Assembly (NCBI GenBank): GCA_009823395.1 | Contig: CM020505.1 | Coordinates: forward strand, 1,519,129 to 1,583,128 | Direction: 5' to 3' | DNA: 64,000 nucleotides | DNA from: Thamnaconus septentrionalis | Taxonomy: Eukaryota; Chordata; Actinopteri; Tetraodontiformes; Monacanthidae | Shown: piece after piece, positions 62,167-64,000 of the stretch | Layout of the letters: each line of letters opens with the position of its first letter | Numbering within the stretch: position 1 is the first letter of the stretch | Program-made: the position numbers and the translations under genes | The notes under the pieces: generated by a model | Database searches by the model: none | What the model was told of the DNA's origin: nothing | The model's input: the letters and a program-made list of their open reading frames with translations, nothing else

Positions 62167-64000
62167 AACTGCTTCTATCCATCAGCATCAACACCAAGCT
62201 ACCCTGCAGTCAGCGCTGTACGACCACTTGCGGTGGCTTCTCACCATCTTTGTGGCTTAACCCTCGCTGCCACTTTTTCCTCTAACCCTCACAGGAAATC
62301 CTGCGCTCGCAATTAGGATGTTTGAAATTGACGGATCTAAAAAGATTAAGACATGAAACAGCAGCGATCCAGCTGCCGTGCCGGCTTCCATTTTTTGCTA
62401 CGTGCTTTGTTGGTGAGAGAGGCAGCAAAGGCACCACTTCAATTGCTTCCAACAGATCACACAGGTAAACAGAAACACATGTCGCCCTTGTAGGTTCAGC
62501 CCTTTGTTTTGTTCTTTCAGACAACAGCAGCACAGCTTATAAATCAGGCCAATTTAGGACCTAAGTGATCTCAGAAGATATTTCCTCTGGTCTGTTTCCT
62601 GGACTCTTGGCATGCATGTTTCCTCAGATGAGTCTCTGTTGGACCCGTACACACAAACAGATACACAACATGCAACAGGCTCTTTTTTTTTCCCCAGACG
62701 CCACCTGCTCTCCTCACGAACAAGCCTCGTTCATCCATCTCTGTCTTTCCTCCCCTTGCACCCGAGCTTTAGTTTCCCACGTGACAGAGGACTTTAATGA
62801 AACACTAAGACACCGTGACCTGTGACCTTTTCGGCATAATGTGCCAACAAGTTAGCAGGAGAAGGTGAAGGGTCGAGAGATAAAAAAGGCGCTGAGACAA
62901 ATAGATGTGGGAGATGGAGGATAAAGCTGCTTGTTACGATTATTTAGCTCGGCGCTAAATCAATTCTCAAAGTCACTTTCATGGGGAGCCCCTGGAAAGT
63001 TACTCACTATCAGGAACTGGAGGGCTCGACGCGTCTGCTCTGCCTCCAGCGACAGCTCCTGTTCTCCACGTCTGCTCTGCATCTCACACCCCCGCTATCA
63101 GGAAGACATCACAGACAAATACATCACACTGGCGTGGAGGAGCGCTGGCATGTGCACACACGCGATCTGATTTACTCCACACATGACATCAGCGCTGACG
63201 ACCGGCACAGGCGGCAATGAACGATGATGCACTTGTAGATGCAAATAAACAAGTTAATGGCGCTGTGAGCAACCCTCTGTTGAAAGCCCTGCATGTAAAC
63301 TCAACAGAGAAAATATTTGTCTTGACTCCATGTTTTCACGAAGCTGCGCTGGCCATGCGGCGTGTGTGGCTCTGTGTTTGTGCTCGCATTCCAAAATTTG
63401 TGAACTTTTGCATCGTCTTTTTGTTTTGATGGTTATGAAAATGAAATATTGTCTCTTGTTATCCATTGCCAACACATGTGAATCCTCTCAGGAGCTAATG
63501 AACAGCTGAGTGACTCATTATTATGGTTATGGCCACAAAAGCCGGTCGGCCAGTAGTCTTTGGTTTGAGGTTGAATTATTTAGATTGTGAGTCATTATTG
63601 TGTAAGTATTATTTCCAGTAATTACCTGCACAGACTCGACAATTGATTTGTGTGTGCGTGCATGTGTAGTGTGTGTTTGTGTGGGTGCATGCATTGCCAC
63701 TGCATATGACAGTAGAGAGGCTTTAGGAGAATATTAGTCCTCCATTCCCTCAAAATTTAGGGTTATTGAACTAGAAGTGACATTCATTGGAAAGGTATAA
63801 AGTTCATGGTATAGTGATAATATATCTTGAAATGTGGGCCTTCACCGGGCTTCTCAATAACTTGTGTGTCTCATGTGCCAAACAGCAAAATGAAGGAGTG
63901 TTAAAATAGAAATCGTCAGTGAATCAGAACCTGGTGGATTTACGAATGACATACTTTGTTTTTTTGTGGTTAATCAGCTCTTTAGAGAGTAGAGTTTTAT

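Larger units (their letters stand above)
49128..64000. other. Gene-poor intergenic region
   Basis: Nearly 15 kb follows COPS2 with no exon I can support on either strand. GALK2, the expected divergent neighbour from the human order, was searched for by its galactokinase motifs and not seen. The stretch holds a Tc1-like MITE, an inverted-repeat hairpin, microsatellites (49603, 50452, 53577, 57650, 57812, 57866, 57962, 61808), a hAT terminus (62016) and a retroelement tail (62111). Unique-looking, homeobox-motif-bearing stretches near 58.5-58.95 kb and 62.9-63.65 kb could be conserved regulatory DNA. Confidence 0.6.

Noticed and set aside
48900..64000. GALK2 or FGF7 exons to the right of COPS2
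   Set aside because: I looked for galactokinase and FGF core motifs in the translated frames and found none.

Overview
This is genomic DNA from a vertebrate, almost certainly a ray-finned (teleost) fish, probably a percomorph. The genes are split into many short exons with GT-AG introns. The DNA is full of fish-type repeats: nonautonomous Tc1-like and hAT-like elements with terminal inverted repeats, LINE 3' fragments, and long dinucleotide and trinucleotide microsatellites. No prokaryotic operon, CRISPR array, rRNA or tRNA was recognised.

Four protein-coding genes were identified by reading exons, splice sites and codon phases. All are on the minus strand, so transcription runs right to left. 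(1) Bases 2143-4156 hold the first two coding exons of a fibrillin, best matched to FBN1; the rest of the gene lies left of the window. (2) Bases 18270-25027 hold SHC4, a Shc-family adaptor with PTB, CH1 and SH2 regions, plus a 5' non-coding exon near 25.8 kb. (3) Bases 29120-42558 hold SECISBP2L, an 18-exon SECIS-binding-protein-2-like gene with an L7Ae-type RNA-binding domain, followed by a probable 3' UTR down to about 27.4 kb. (4) Bases 43744-48644 hold COPS2, COP9 signalosome subunit 2, in 13 coding exons that would encode 443 residues once one missing base is allowed for.

The order FBN1, SHC4, SECISBP2L, COPS2 and the shared orientation match my recollection of the human chromosome 15 neighbourhood. 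CEP152, which I recall between FBN1 and SHC4, is not recognisable in the 14 kb gap. GALK2, expected beyond COPS2, is not found in the 15 kb to the right. The genes act in unrelated processes (extracellular matrix, receptor signalling, selenoprotein or RNA biology, cullin deneddylation), so this is an inherited neighbourhood and not an operon.

Intergenic DNA lies at 4.2-18.2 kb, 25.9-27.4 kb, 42.6-43.4 kb and 48.7-64 kb. It holds repeats and possible regulatory sequence but no gene I can support. The most actionable observations are three apparent single-base deletions in conserved exons of COPS2 and SECISBP2L (probably assembly errors), a GC-AG intron in SECISBP2L, microsatellites abutting SHC4 splice sites, a 77-bp-arm fold-back element in a SHC4 intron, and a minisatellite in the SECISBP2L 3' UTR. 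I did not see a convincing new biological system.
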